Shown: piece by piece, positions 44,101 through 60,979 of the stretch
How the letters are laid out: each line of letters opens with the position of its first letter
Numbering within the stretch: the stretch's first letter is position 1
NCBI GenBank assembly: GCA_003665825.1
Contig: QPFY01000001.1
Span: 1,295,001 to 1,359,000, forward strand
Direction of reading: 5' to 3'
Source of the DNA: Microbotryum silenes-acaulis
Lineage: Eukaryota > Basidiomycota > Microbotryomycetes > Microbotryales > Microbotryaceae
Length of the DNA stretch: 64,000 nucleotides
Made by a program: the position numbers and the translations under genes
Notes under the pieces: generated by a model
Seen by the model: the letters and a program-made list of their open reading frames with translations, nothing else
What the model was told of the DNA's origin: nothing
Databases searched by the model: none

Positions 44101-47100
44101 TAGAGTTCCATGGGTCGGACTGAAAGGGACGCCAAAGGGACTATCGCGCGAAGCGGCAGAGGGAGAGCGCCCATCTGACGGTGAAGGCGAGCGGGCTTTC
44201 GGGGGTAAGGAGGCTTGTGATGGTATGGGCGAGGACTGCTCCGGACAAGAAAACGACGCCGAACGCGAATGCGTTGCTATAGGCAGATGGGGTCCTTGTC
44301 CTCGTCCCAGAAAACTCAGCCGGTGTTGGGGGGAGAGGGGCATGCTTCGACGAGCGCGAGGTCCACGATTTTTATTCGGCGAACTCAAAGCTGACCGCGA
44401 TGGGGATGTCGGAGACAGGGCTGTCTCCTCGCAGTCATCACCCAAGACCCCGGAGCCGGTTCCACGGGACACCAGTTCGTCGCCGTTTTGGGAGAGTGGG
44501 ACTAGTACACCCCGCGGCGAGTCGGCGGACCCAGTTGAGGCGGATCCACGGTTGACCAGTGAGCTTCTGCAAATTGAGTCCAAAACGGTCCCTTCGGGAA
44601 GCGAATCGCGGAGTGCAGAGTCCCGACCATTAGTTGATAACGTGGCGGCTCTCTCGAGGCTTCGTACTCGACTCTGAAGCTCAGCGCGCGACTCCGTCTC
44701 GGTGGCGGCGAGTCTGACCAGACGCTCCACCTCCGTCTCCGCCGCCAAGTTTTGACGCTTCAGGTCGTCGACAGAGCGTTCAAGCTCAATCAAGCGCAGG
44801 TTTTTGGTGTCCAACTCGGCGAGCAGTATTTTCTGGTCATCCGCAGTGTTGAGCAGGCTCAGGCGAGTTTCGAGCTCTCGATAAGCTTCCTCATGCCGCT
44901 GGATGTCACGTTCAAGAACGTCTATCCGGTTCCTCATAAGCGCCCCCGTTTCTTCGGCCTTGGCAAGACGAACCTCGAGGTCCTTGATGTACAATTCTTG
45001 GTTTACGCCATGCTCTCGATGCCGGGTAATCTCCTTGCGCAAATCCGTGACAGCCGATCCCCGAGAAGCGTCCTGATCGCCAAAGTCCTTCAGCTTCGAC
45101 TCCAGATCGCGAACATAGGCCTCGGTCGTAGCCTCCCGCTCACAGAACCTAGCGATTCTTGCCTTGAGCTCCTCCATGTTCTTTGCGTTCGACTGATTCG
45201 TGGCGACTTCGGCTTCCACTCGGATCTCTAATTCGCGCAGCTCGTCTTCGGAATGGCTCAGCGCAGCCCGGGTCAACGCGAGCTGACTTTCGATGGCGGA
45301 AATTGAGCGCTCGTACTCCTCAATAATCGGATCGACGACCCGACAGAATTCATCTTGCATAGATTGCGTAGGCACGCCGCTCTCACTGCTCACCGTCGGA
45401 AACTGCACTTGCTCCGACAGCAATTGCGCGTACCGGTGCGAAAGATCCGTGAACTTGTTGTGGAGCTCCTGAACATCGGGCGACGGACTAGCTGGCGAAG
45501 TTCGACCGTCGCTGATCGGCGGGGTTCGGCCGTCTGCATCCACGATCGGAGGCAGGGTTCCAGACTTGAGCAGGGCGAGCTCTGCACGCAGTTTAATCAA
45601 GGTGCGTTGGAGATACTCAACATCCTCCCATCCAGCCTCGATTTCGTGGACCTCTGCGCGATTCTTGATGTTGCGAGCCCGATTGGCATACTTGACCGTG
45701 GACAGCGATTCGTTGAGGTTCAGTTCGGTCGGAGAAACGCAAGCAATCATCATCGTATGTGCGTTGCCACCTAACGAGTCTTGCAGCAGCCTCGTGAGTT
45801 TGGAATCCCGATACGGGACGTGTGTCGACTTCTTGGAAGGATCTCCGAGCGCCGAGATGACGTTTCCGAGCGCTAGCAATCCAGCATTGATCGAAATCCC
45901 TTCTTTGACTCTACCCCCCGCTGCAGCTGTACGCTTAAGACGTTCGCTCCCGGCCAAGTCGACAAAGTGGAACTTCGACGTGATGGTGGTGCACTGCGAA
46001 ATGGTAGATGTGGAAAGGCCGGGGGAAGAATCCGAGAGCGGGTCTCCTGCGGCTCGGACCGGTCCGATAAAACTGGGCGGGCGTAAACCGAATCGACTGC
46101 CAGGTCGGTCATGACTGGGTGTTGCGGAGCGAGAAGTGGCACCTGGACCTGGGCTCGATACTCTTGGAGAGTAGCTTGCGCGTGCCGATGCGCGTGAAAC
46201 AGAGGAACTTGGGCCATCGACAAGACCGCCATCGGTCGATTTCTGCTGCGTCAGAGTCAAGGAGAATATGGCGTGCGATCGGGACGACTGTACGAAAGAA
46301 GAAAGAGGGAGGGGAAAAGAAGGCACGCGGGAACAAGTGTTTTCTCGCCAGGATTCAGCCTCTGAGGCCAAGGAAAGTCACTCGGCTGCGTGACCACGAC
46401 TAACCTGTGCGTTCATGTCCGTAGCCCCCGTCTGTCGCAGCGCCGACCCCTCGGTCAAGTGACTGTAATTCACAATGATCCATAGTCATAGGCGGGTCAA
46501 TACAGCGGCGTCACGGGACTCGTCACTCTCATTGCGGGAGACGTACGTCATCACCTCCAGCGCGCTGGTCACTTTGACCTCACGCAGGCCGGACCAAAAG
46601 ATGTTGCCCTGCTTATCCTCACGTATTTGAACAGTGGGCCGCACGTCTGCGTTGCCTGCAAGCAAATCGATGAGGTCTTCGTTGTAGATTTCGACGTATG
46701 ACAGTTTGGCGTCAAAGGTCGTGGCCCCTTTCGAGGCGTTCGTGATCTCCCGCATTCGGTCAAAGATGAGGGCGACAGCGCGAGGCGTGATACCGAGGCG
46801 GTCTTCGCCCTCTACATCGGAGGTTGGGGCCGCTGTAGTTCCCATAGTATAGCTTTTTCCGCTTGAGGTTTGACCGTAGGCCAGAATTGTGGCGTTGAGC
46901 CCCGTCAGGAAGGATTCGACGAGCGGCTCGGCACAAGCGAAAACTTCCGATTGGCCTTCTTCGGGCGATATCACTCGATCGAACGTGAAAGTCAACTTGG
47001 GCGTCTTGGTCAAGGCGTTTGAGGTTGATCCTCCAGACATGGCGCTCTCCAGCTGCAGGGTCGTCGCGTTGAGGGCAGCGACGACGGTGCGCTGAAACCG

Positions 47101-47378
47101 TGTTGAAATGCGGACGTGCTCCGTCGTCGGAGGTCGAATGCGCACGACTTTTGGGCGACAGGACGTAGGGTGATGGCAAACAAAGCAAGAAGTGGCAAAC
47201 CGCCCCCAGGTTGAGGTCCGAAATAGAAGGCACGTGCGTTTGACGGGATGATGAGCCCCGGAAGGGAGTCGTCAGGAGGTCAGTGCGCGCGTGCGACTCG
47301 GAGCCACTACACGACAGGCCTCGGGTTGCACGGCTTACCAACTTTGACCGAAGTAGGATTTTCAGTTGTGCGAGTCAT
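41138..47378 (-). CDS. Kinesin-4-type motor with a very long coiled-coil tail
   Basis: Exon 1 (47339..47378) encodes [13 protein letters not shown] and splices over a 185-bp intron into [15 protein letters not shown]. Motor landmarks: [16 protein letters not shown]-loop [29 protein letters not shown] (switch I), [12 protein letters not shown] (switch II), [32 protein letters not shown] and [30 protein letters not shown]. These last blocks are closest to the KIF4/KIF21 class. A Ser/Pro/Gly-rich loop of about 70 residues is inserted after switch I. The tail (about 45.2 to 41.2 kb) is almost all coiled coil, broken by Ser-rich linkers. It includes runs of about 16-residue repeats in the 42.3-42.6 kb part ([16 protein letters not shown] and similar). 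The end is [18 protein letters not shown] followed by KGKNKFACF. About 1,850 residues in all, longer than usual for the class. Expected role: plus-end motor on overlapping or growing microtubules. Confidence 0.92.
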
Positions 47379-48325
47379 GACTCGACTGGCTGACCCTGCT
47401 CGAGAGTGGGATATACCACTGCTGGGCGTCAACCTTCCCGAGCTCGGGCCGACCATCATGCGAGCTCAGTTGTTAAGTTCCTCAGCGCAACGTCGACGAA
47501 CTCGGCGAGTGGCGACGTAATTACGGAAGTAGGTGCAAATCGTTGCTTCACGCTCGGCAGTTGTTGGTCTCGTAAAACCCGTCAGGAACGCCACGAGTCC
47601 ACGGGACCACGACACAAGGCGTGGGGAGAAGATGACAAGACGAGCGCGACCTAGTGCGACCGGGATCGCACGTGAGCCGGAGCGTGTCGGGTAAATTTCA
47701 AGCCCGTACGGGTTTTCGGGAGTATTATATGCGGGACTAGCTGTTTTTAGCAGTTTACCTCAGGCTGTACTTTTGGAGCATAGACCGCGCGCGCCACGCG
47801 CCATAACATCTGATCCTAAGCGGATTTCACGCTGGAGTTGGTCGTCAAAACATACGGGCCCAAACGGCAGTGCAGTGGTCGACCGGCTAATAGGCTGAGC
47901 GGCAAAGGTGTGATGCGGACCGACACAACTTCATTCATAAACGTCTTATATTTGTTGCCAATTTTAACATAATGTAGTACAGTGGTGAATCGGGACATCT
48001 CAACCGCGGAAAGTTATTGACAGACACTGCAGTCACCGTGCGCGCCGCCCTGGCCTAAGCTAATGACATGAAGCACATGTCACGTGTCGCCCGCGCTCTC
48101 TTCGGCCACTCGCCAAATGAGCAATTGGGCCAATCGACCTATTATCAGTTAAGCGACCTCAGTGTTGATAATCCACCCTCTAGTCCACCCTCTAGTCCCA
48201 AGTGCCCTCAAATGACGAATGCCTGTTGTTTTATTTCATTGCAAAGAAGAACTGGTTCGATGCATGATATTGATGATACCATGACTACGTACACCAAAGG
48301 GGCCGGCTAATCAGCGGTGAAGATC
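47379..48325. other. Intergenic region, 947 bp
   Basis: Promoter side of the kinesin gene and 3' side of the Ca2+-ATPase gene. A partial duplication CCACCCTCTAGT occurs twice at about 48174-48200. No gene recognised. Confidence 0.4.
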
Positions 48326-52573
<4,248 letters not shown>

Positions 52574-52992
52574 GCTTTGCTTGGGGACGGACGTATCCAC
52601 GGCGGCCTGTCGGAACGCGGAAAGGTAGGGGAGACGGGGTGCAGGAAGGGAAGGGCTGCGCCGCGAAGGAGAATCAGAAGGGAAGGGGGCGGCAAGTGGA
52701 ATCGATGCACACAGAGGTTCTGTTCTTTTGGACGCTCTTCGATTGGCCGAGGTGCGAGGAGTGGCACAGAGTGCTTTGGTCGGGAGAATGGCGAAGGGAA
52801 GGAGCGAACGCAGACAAGATTTGCGTCCGCAAATCACCAATTCGTGATAAAACGTGAGCGGCTCGAAATGCGCCCAATGCGCCTCAAGCAAATTGCTGTG
52901 TAAATTACTTAGTTCGTCTAAAGTCACCCCTCGCGCATTGCGCTTTGTCACACCTGTAGACTTATCGACCTTCGAATAGGCATTTCCTGCAC
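52574..52992. promoter_or_regulatory. Divergent promoter region, Ca2+-ATPase / mL60
   Basis: 419 bp separate two divergent start codons, so both promoters must lie here. No specific element identified. Confidence 0.5.
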
Positions 52993-53685
52993 ATGCTCTT
53001 CAAACCATCGTTGCCATTGTCGGTGGGGTTGCTGTGGTAAGTAGCATCCGCCTTCCCATCGTGATCAGCACCTTCTCGCTGTTCCGCCCAGGAGAGGGGT
53101 CGTGGGGTCGGCTTGCGAATCGCACCCCCGATGCTGGGTGCTCAACTCCATCTCTGACACTGGGGCTGCGCATATTCACGTGCAGGAAGAACCCATGGCG
53201 CATGTCACAGACACGCAAGATGCGCGCTCGACTGCGACTCAAGACGGTCGATCACAACATTGCCGTCGTCGAACAGGCATCCCCGTCGACTCTGTCCCTG
53301 GTTCGTCTCTTTGCCATGCTTCTTTGCACTTGCCCGCCTCCCGCCCCGAGATCAATGCGGCCCGTCTTGCTTACTTTACATCTCGTCCTCCCGACCTAAC
53401 CCGGGCCTCATTGCTGGGTGTCTGTCAAGCAGAAAGCAGCTCTTGCGTTACCGACCGAAGCTAGCATGCCCGCCAGGGACAAGTACACCACCTTTTCGCG
53501 CACAGAGCGCGGATACCGCAAGTCGATGCACAAGATCCCCAAATGTAAGCCGTTCAAGTGCGCTATAGGGTCTGATCTGTAGCATTCGACGTGCTGCCTT
53601 CCATCTGAATCTGTCATGCTGACACGGAGCCGTTCTGATCATAGGGACCAAATTGACCAACCGCACAAACCCACTCGGTTTCTGA
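52993..53685 (+). CDS. MRPL31: Mitochondrial large-subunit ribosomal protein mL60 (MRPL31)
   Basis: Four exons: 52993..53036, 53186..53300, 53433..53544 and 53645..53685, with phases that close exactly. The product, about 103 residues, begins MLFKPSLPLSVGLLWKNPWR and continues MSQTRKMRARLRLKTVD. It contains MPARDKYTTFSRTERGYRKS and ends WTKLTNRTNPLGF. The KNPWRMSQTRKxRxRxRLK start and the DKYTTFSRxxxGYRK / TNPxGF end are signatures of the fungal-specific YmL31 family. It is a structural protein of the mitochondrial large ribosomal subunit. The second intron uses a GTTCGT donor, less usual than the GTAAG/GTGAG seen elsewhere, but it is the only choice that keeps phase and family length. Confidence 0.93.
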
Positions 53686-54058
53686 TGATGGCCCTGTAGT
53701 GGCTCACAACATTGTATCATGTAACACCAGTGCATCTTCACCGTGATCTCAACCTCGCGAGAAACGTCGCCCGCCCCCGAGGCACCATCCGTCAAGAGAG
53801 GAAGCGAGTTTGGCCTCCGTGTCGTCGTATGGCCTAGCCCGGAGAGTGTGCTCGCTTGGCGCCTTTCACTACCTGGCTGCGAGTCTGTGTAGAGGATGGG
53901 AAACGAGCCTGCGACCCTCTACCTGCTCATGCCTTGCGGTTTGCTCTGGACTGGTGTCGTCCGCAGGGTAGCACGGTCCCCCTCTCGACAAGGTGTCACC
54001 GGCTTCATCGCAGAGGGCAATATCGATGGCAAGAATGTCTATTTCGATTAACAGCCTT

Positions 54059-55275
54059 TCAATAGCATACGATCTTCATCCGGCCCGCTTTCAGTCGATC
54101 CAGCAGGGTCCTATTGCCAAGTAAGGAGCGGAACAGATCAATGCTCGCTTCGGGCGTGTCCAGCAGTCCTCGCCGCTTCTTATCAAGGTGGGTGACGTCG
54201 AGGACGAGGTGCGAAAGTTGGTCGATCGCTAGCGAAGCATTGTCGAGCAGAGCCGAGACTCGATGAGGGGTACCAACGGCAATTGAGACCTTGTGGTCCT
54301 TCAAGTACTGCGCGTGTTCTGTGAGCTTGAAGTGCTTGGCGAAGAGTTTGGCGATGTGAAGGTCCTTCGTCTGGAAAGGCTTGAGCTCGCTGCAGTGATA
54401 TGGAAGAGTTGTATCAGATCAAGTCACCAAGCTTCGCGGCACGGCGAATGGGGTGCGCGGGGACAGGCGTCTCGTTGCAGGTGACCCACCGGCACAAATC
54501 TGCCACGCGAAGAGCCGCTCCAGCGATGACCAGTATCCTAGGAGAGCCTTCCTTCTTAGTGGGCTTGGCTAGAGTTGCGGGTAGTGTCGGGATTGCCTCT
54601 CGAATGAAGGCAAGCAAGGATGTTCTGGCAACCGTCGGTGCGTCGAGGAGGAAAGATTCTGCGGGAAGAAACGGGTCAGTTTTGATCTCATCGAGATGGT
54701 AACCTCGCCTGCATGGCTCGCCAGTGATAGAGACGTATGCACGATAACGGTATCAAGACAAATTGTCGCGGAAACGGCCGAGAGATGTACTCGTTGAACT
54801 CCGACTGACCTTGCAGAGCGAGTTCATCGAGCTCAAGTGCGCTGGCTTTCGGCTGAGCTCGTCGCTGCGCCAGCAACAGGCGTTCGACTGCGGCGGCGGA
54901 CGAAATCATCCAGGCCTGGCCTGGGTTGTGTTCGTTCTGCGCAGAGTCGTCTGTGGGCGTCTGTGCTGCCTTGCATCGACGTTTCTTGGTGCTTGGGGTC
55001 ACAGACGCAGACGCTTGGCGCTCCTGTTCGTCTTCGCCCTGCTCGGAAAAAGGGCTTTGTGCTCCGGTGTCCGACTCGACGTCCGACGCTAAGTAGCCCA
55101 GTCCATCGTCGGAACCCGTTTCGGTGTGCTCAAACTGCTGCTCGAGCTCAAACTGGTTGTCGAGCGCATCGGCCGAGGTGGAAGCGAAGGGGCCAGCATT
55201 CGAAGAAGGGGAGCCGGTTCGCTCAGAGCGCGTCGCAGGCGCTCGCTTGATCTTCTTGTGAAAAGGCTCCGGCAT
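54059..55275 (-). CDS. CMS1: Cms1-type ribosome-biogenesis protein (CMSS1 family)
   Basis: The start at 55275 gives MPEPFHKKIKRAPATRSE, then an acidic Ser/Glu-rich N-terminus and a basic KKRRCKAAQ cluster. After AWMISSAAAVERLLLAQRRA a few introns follow. The C-terminal half is helicase-like in fold but lacks the motor motifs: SPRILVIAGAALRVADLCR, ELKPFQTKDLHIAKLFAKHF, VSIAVGTPHRVSALLDNASL, LSHLVLDVTHLDKKRRGLLD, and the end LLDRLKAGRMKIVCY. These blocks are characteristic of Cms1, a component of 90S pre-ribosomal particles in yeast. Its precise role in early 40S assembly is not settled. The gene is convergent with mL60 (about 370 bp apart). Length, about 350 residues, fits the family. Confidence 0.9.
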
Positions 55276-56108
55276 CGTGTTGCAGTACGTGTGAAGAAAA
55301 CGTGTCTTTTGTGGCGGGTTGAGCGGATTGGTATGGCGAGACGTTGTGAAGGGAAGTCGAGGCCAGTCAGACTTGCGAAGTTCGCAGGCCGCTTCGATCT
55401 GTGATTACTAATAGCTAGGCCACAGCCGTAATGAGACGCGCTTGGCTGCTCTCCGCTTCCGCCCGCTTAGCGCTTAGCCCTGCGAGGCTCTGAGTGATCG
55501 GGCGCTGGCCCCGATTTGAGTGCCTTGCCTCGTAGTGTCGGGTGCCTGTCGCAGGTGGCCAAAGCTTCACACGTGTTTGCTCCACAGCGGAAGGTTCCCG
55601 CCTTTCGTATGGTCGCGTCTGTGGCGCTCTCTCTCATCGTCATCGTCGTCTTGCACTGTCTTAACCGTCTTGCCGGCACTTTGGCATCCAGGGTGAGTGC
55701 TCCTTTCAGCCCCACATGGCCAAGCTGGTCTCGGCACAACGGCTTGATTTCGACTGGCTTTTTTGTGCCTCTGCCCCGCTCGAGAATGACTTGGAGCTGA
55801 TCCGCATATGGCCTCTTGTTCCCCCCACTCACCCGCTCCAAATAGGGTGTCGACCGGTATTCGCTCGGTGCAAGGGAGCATCTCCGGCGCAGAGGCAGCT
55901 TCTAGCGCGCTGATCACAACCGTCGGGACTCGCCCCCATGACAGCGTCGCCTTCTGCGGCAGATCACTGCTGCTTCAACGAGTCACCTTCTTTTACCGAT
56001 GCTCAACCACCAGCATCAGAACCGATGCATGACTCGCACGTCGCTTCTCGGCCACCCACGCATCAGGCGCCTCAAACTCGATCTTCCGAACGGTGTCGAA
56101 ATGCCGAA
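55276..56108. other. Divergent intergenic region, 833 bp
   Basis: Between the CMS1 and GPI1 start codons. A minus-strand frame 55467..55841 and a two-exon alternative starting at ATG 55935 look weakly protein-like but match nothing I know. Confidence 0.35.
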
Positions 56109-58523
56109 ATGTTCCTATTCGTCTCGTGGCCAATGCCTGGCCTTGTCCAACAAGGCACAGGTCATAATCGACATTTTTTATATGGCTGGCAAACGTACAC
56201 TAGCGGCGCGGTCATCGCTGGAGCATTTCAAGCACCCACACTTGCGGATGCTCGCAGCGTACTAAGCACGATCAGTCGCGGATCGATTCAAGGCCCTCGG
56301 ATACTAGGAACGATCTCTTACAGCGCCACGGAGTCCGATTGCGATGCATCGCTCGGGAACCAGAAAGGTGGTGACTGGCTCCCAGAGCAGGACCTGGTGC
56401 GCCTGGTCCTTGACACGTCAGTTCAGCCGGTGTCTCCCACCTGTGCTTCCAACCCGCATGCTGTCGTCGTCATGTTTTCACCCCCGTCAAGGCGGCGCTA
56501 CCAGTATTTTGCCCTCGACTCCTCGCAATCAGCTTCGAGCTTTTCTGCGGCCCCGTGTGCTCGATCCAAAGTGGTGTCATCGGCGGCTGACTCGGAGAAA
56601 GCATCCGGCGAGCCCAAGACAAGCACATGTTCTCGCACAAATGGGCGATTACTCGCGCTCGCAGCCTCTGATTTCACTTCAAGGGCGGATCCGATGTCGG
56701 TTAATCTTGTTGAGGCCGTGGAGCAGGTACGTAGTGCGTTGACAGACTCCCGGCGATGGCAGACACAGCTGCGGTAAAGCTGATTCTCGCGGCCTTTTCA
56801 AATACCTAAATTGTCCGAATCCGTCCAGATCAACGCTTCGAATTGCTTCTCGCCAGTTGACCAGGAATCGGTCGAGTACACGCCTGATGGGGGAATTGAG
56901 CAGACCGTTATTCAAAAGACGTCGATGGCAAGAGCTGCTCAGGTGCCGCGACGGAACAGCCACTGGTTGTCGTCGCGCTCGTTTCCCCTGTTCACGAGCG
57001 CTAAAGTTCAAGAGCTCTCGGCAACTGGTAAGTAGCCTAAATTGACGCCGCTGGCCGAATACGCTAAAAATTAAGAATCACATTTCGCTCGATATTCTCA
57101 GTTCAGCAACTACGCTTGCGCATGAGCCAAGGGTTCATGCTGCCTTCGCAATACAGGCTCATCAGACACGCGAGGCGAAATACCCGCAGGAGGGACTCGC
57201 ACTCGCTGGTCTGCGGGAGAGTGCATTATATCTCGTGGGTATACATCTGCGCCGCATCTTCGATCCCCGACACGGCATTGACGGAATTCAACCTTCCACA
57301 GATGTTTCAACTCGTTGTGGCTTATTGCCAATGACGTGATCGTAGGAATCGCAATCGCCTCGTTCGTCTGCGAGAACCACGTAGTCATCGGTCGCGGGCT
57401 CGGAGAGTTGCTTCGGGTCGGTCCAAAGAATGCAAACCCATCTCTGAGGGGCATGGTCGCTCATGATCCGCTCACCACCGCACACAGATGTCGAACTCGG
57501 CGTGGCTCAGCAAGTTGCTGATGTGGCTCAACGATTGGCCGGGAGGGATCAAGCTTAACTACGAGCTGGCATCAATGTTCTCCACCGCGTTCTTATGGGC
57601 AAGCACGAAATGGGACGGACAAATCATCGCACCTCTGACGACGGTTATGCCCGAGCTGGTCTACCTCGTCGGGGCGTCGGCCTACGGCGGCACAACCCTA
57701 TTCCTGTCGGTGACCTCGGATGTCCTCTCGCTGCTCACGTTGCACTTGTTTGGTTTCTACATCTTCGCCACGTCCCTATTTCGGTGGCACATTGCGCTCT
57801 TGCGCGCCGTGTTTAACATCTTCCGAGGTGTGTCCCATGATCGAGGCAATCTATCCCGGGCCCTCCAGCTCACTGTTTGTACATCTCCTGGCTTCATTCT
57901 CTGGGAATTAGGTAAACGGTACAATACACTAAGACATCGCGTTGAACCAGCGGTGTATGAAACCGATCAGCTTCTTTTGGGAACGATTCTCTTCATGCTC
58001 GCCGCATTCCTCTTTCCTACTGTTCTGGCCTTCTATCTCGCATTTGCGACGGTGAGAAAATGCGCATGCTATGCCTGCCACTGCCGAGGAGTATCTGTGC
58101 TAATGAAGGTTTGTCTGATTCGACAGATTCGAGTCATTATCATCGCCTTCCACGCACTGGATGAATTCATGTTGGCTTTTATGAACGGATTCCCCCAATT
58201 CGTGCTGTTGCTCCTGCTCAAGGATCCCGCTCGGCTGCCGGGTAGGTCTTGCCGGCCATATAGTGCGCATGAAACATGGGCTCGCCACTCATCACAAACC
58301 AATTCCTTGGATACTCCCACGAAGGTGGGATCCGATTTAACCTCTTTCCCCCAAATGGCCAGGCGAAGTTGGGTCAATCTCTGAAGATGGAACTATTGGT
58401 CAGTAACGAGCGCAGCGCTGGTAACTTGGAGATATGTGAGGGCAGTTTTCTAAAGTTGCGCTACACATCTGCGGACCGTAGAATCAACCGATACCCGCTT
58501 CTCTCGTCCTGTCACAGCAGTAG
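56109..58523 (+). CDS. GPI1: GPI1/PIG-Q, subunit of GPI-GlcNAc transferase
   Basis: Nine exons fit in phase: 56109..56726, 56829..57027, 57102..57234, 57302..57416, 57488..57827, 57912..58051, 58127..58241, 58325..58398 and 58482..58523. The start MFLFVSWPMPGLVQQGTGHN, soon followed by FLYGWQ, is the family's N-terminal pattern. Then come AVVVMFSPPSRRRYQYFALD, the block VQELSATVQQLRLRMSQGF, and FNSLWLIANDVIVGIAIASF. The membrane core has LKLNYELASMFSTAFLW, SLLTLHLFGFYIFATSLF, DQLLLGTILFMLAAFLFPTV and NGFPQFVLLLLLKDPARLPG. The end is GIRFNLFPP and PIPASLVLSQQ. Gpi1 stabilises the multi-subunit enzyme that adds GlcNAc to phosphatidylinositol on the cytosolic face of the ER, the first step of GPI-anchor synthesis. 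An in-frame ATG at 55938 would add 57 residues without family likeness. Confidence 0.92.
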
Positions 58524-59085
58524 GTCCTGGATTATTCAAAGGAGAAGCATATGTTCAAAATGGGCTTCCTATAACTAACTTACCATTACCATACACTCAA
58601 AATACTTCCGATCCCGCCCTGACTCGCTCTGGCTCCACGCGCGCTCACCTGTCGGCAGCTTGCACCTCTCGCTTCTTTTAGCGACTCATTACTCACCGAA
58701 GAAATTCATTCTGCATCTGTTGCAAGGTTAGTCATTGCGCCATCGCGCATTAGGGTCCAAACATTCACTCCGCTAATCGCCTCGGATTGAATCCTTGCAG
58801 GGGAACTCATTTCACCCTTCCCATGTGCTCGATTAAGACTGCTGAGAGAAATCTGATCTTAGTCGGTCCTTGGTTCAGCCTGGCTTAGGGTGTGAACCTT
58901 GTTCAATATTTGCAAATGGCGATGCACCATCTCTACTACGAGAACCAGCTCCAAGCTTCGCAAAATATTGTCTTTTATCAACCTCGACAAGCACTCGAGA
59001 ATTTGGCAACAAGGCCAAGCAGAGGCCTAACTGTCTAACTGTCCGTGACCGTCCTTGAACCATCCCTTTGACCACAAAGACGGCC
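58524..59085. other. Convergent intergenic region, 562 bp
   Basis: Between the 3' ends of GPI1 and the EI24-type gene. A/T-richer than its surroundings. No gene recognised. Confidence 0.4.
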
Positions 59086-60979
59086 TCAGTCCCCCTTCTT
59101 CCTTCCAGCGGCTGAACGAAGGAGTGAATCCAGGGTATGATCGGAGTATCCGGTGCGCGCCGGCGTAACTTGGGTGATGCCGTGCTGGTGATTGGCCATG
59201 GCACCGTAACTCGGCTCATTGCCCGTTCTTGATTCGGAATTGATGTGAACCCGTCTTGAAGTCGCTTGTTGCGCAGGATTGAACGCGTGGGAATCTTGAC
59301 GAGGAGCGCCATAATTCTCTTCACCTTGACGCCAGGCTGGATTATCCGATGACGTTGGCTCGCCATAGGGGCTGTAGGTGTAATCGCTGCTGCGATCAAA
59401 GTGCGACGACGTACCCGACGACGATGACGGATGACTTCCATAACGGTTTCGTGAAGCAGAAGACGCAGTCGACGTGACTGGGGCCGAACCTGCAGCGTCC
59501 TTCTTCCGACCACCGCCGAAGCTGAACATCAAAGCAGCGTGGGCCACTTCTGCAGCTGCGAGCACTCGCAGGCGGACCGGGACGAAAGGGTGCCCACGAC
59601 GACCACGGTTCTCTTCACCCCCCTCGGCGGCAGCCATAGAGAAAGATCCTTGTCCCTTCGGCATGAATGAGATATTGATAGCTGACGTCGGAATTGAAGC
59701 ATCCAGTGGCTGTGCGATGGACGCTGTGGCGGCCACTTGGAAGAAAGGGTAGAGGAGTGAAAAGATCGCAAGGTTCACTATTGGCTCAGCACTGTCGAAA
59801 TAAGATTTCAATATTGAATCAGCAAGCGATCGAGCCCATCGATGACTGAGGAGACAAATTACCTCCACCACGAGAGCAAAGTGATCGGGAAGCCGAAACC
59901 TAGGTGGTAGGCCCAGCGCGAGTCCAGCTGCTTGACACGTTCCGCGAAGGGCCACCCAGACTTGACCATTTGCTGCCTGCGCAAAGGCCAGAGAGGAAAA
60001 TGACCTTTAAGAAACCCTGTCCCGGCTGACACCACGTCTGCTGCAACCGCCGTACTTACTCCCAGCAGTACCAGCTATCGACGATGCAAGAAAACAGAAG
60101 GGCGACAGGGGGCCCCACCCAAGGTACCCGGCGCAAGACGATGACGACGAAAAAATAGTTGATCGTGACCAAAACTCTGTGGCTCTGTAAACGCACAGTC
60201 GATTGGTCTTTTCAGCTCTCTTCACAGAGGTCAACCTTGGAATCGGGTGCAGGAATGCGACGCACCTCGGCAGCTATCCTCGCGGTGAGACCTCGATTCT
60301 CGGTCGAGCCCAAGCGGCTTGCTCCGCGTCGATCAGTCTCTTGAGACGGCCGAAGCAGGCCAGAGTAGTACGTTGCTGCAAAAGCGATCGGATAAAGCCA
60401 AAGCCCCTGCCGGTCCACCCGATTCCCATGACGTCGGTTGTCAGATCTGCGCACGGCGCTGCACGACGCGGTCTCGATTCCGGCTGACTTACCAGAAACA
60501 TGATGTACACGACCGTCGATCCTCCGCTCTTGGCACCGAAGATGGATCTGACCAAAGGCTTGATCGCGAGCGCCGATAAAAGAACAACGCCTTGCATCAC
60601 TGAGCTTTTCACAACGTTGCTCGCCACGATCTGCGATACGAGTGCAGCGACTCGAGTTCAATGAGTACATATGCTATGCAGCTGATATCACCTAGTCAAC
60701 GCGTTGCCGACCTTGTCCATCGAGAGCTTCTCCAGAACGACCCCCACTTGCATAGCATCTCGGCAGCCTCGCAAGGCCTGGAAATTCACCACGTTAATAG
60801 TATGCACACCGACGAGGGTTGGAGACTGAGCAGTGACTCACAAATTGCAGGTGAAGGGCAAGGGTATCGGATACGCCAAGAGGTGGGACTGCGTTTGACC
60901 ATCCCCCGAAGGAGGATGCTGCCTTGGCATGCCCGCGCTTGAACGTCCCATCTGCGGACAATCTTCCTGCGCCATACAT
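59086..60979 (-). CDS. EI24-family multi-pass membrane protein
   Basis: Seven exons fit in phase: 60842..60979, 60712..60777, 60493..60630, 60266..60406, 60060..60184, 59863..59976 and 59086..59791, about 475 residues. The N-terminus is MYGAGRLSADGTFKRGHAKA. Hydrophobic stretches follow: VMQGVVLLSALAIKPL, VYIMFLGLWLYPIAFAATYY, INYFFVVIVLRRVPWVGPPV and ALLFSCIVDSWYCWE. The family core is WAYHLGFGFPITLLSWW and NLAIFSLLYPFFQVAATASI. The arrangement (Trp-Leu-Tyr-Pro, then Val-Pro-x-Val-Gly-Pro, then LGFGxP-TL) matches the EI24/Ysp-type family of ER membrane proteins linked in animals to autophagy and growth suppression. The C-terminal 180 residues are Ser/Gly/Tyr-rich, contain FSFGGGRKK and are probably cytosolic. 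The function in fungi is poorly known. Confidence 0.82.

Noticed and set aside
42115..44677. Long plus-strand ORFs opposite the kinesin gene
   Set aside because: They are antisense shadows of the coiled-coil coding sequence, with unnatural Ser/Arg/Leu-rich composition and no motif.
55467..55935. Minus-strand ORF (124 codons) and a possible two-exon model upstream of CMS1
   Set aside because: No ATG for the longer frame, no recognisable motif, and it lies in a divergent promoter; not strong enough to call a gene.
58875..59513. Minus-strand ORF of 212 codons over the end of the EI24-type gene
   Set aside because: A shifted frame of the same strand; the frame ending at 59086 continues the membrane-protein exons in phase, this one does not.
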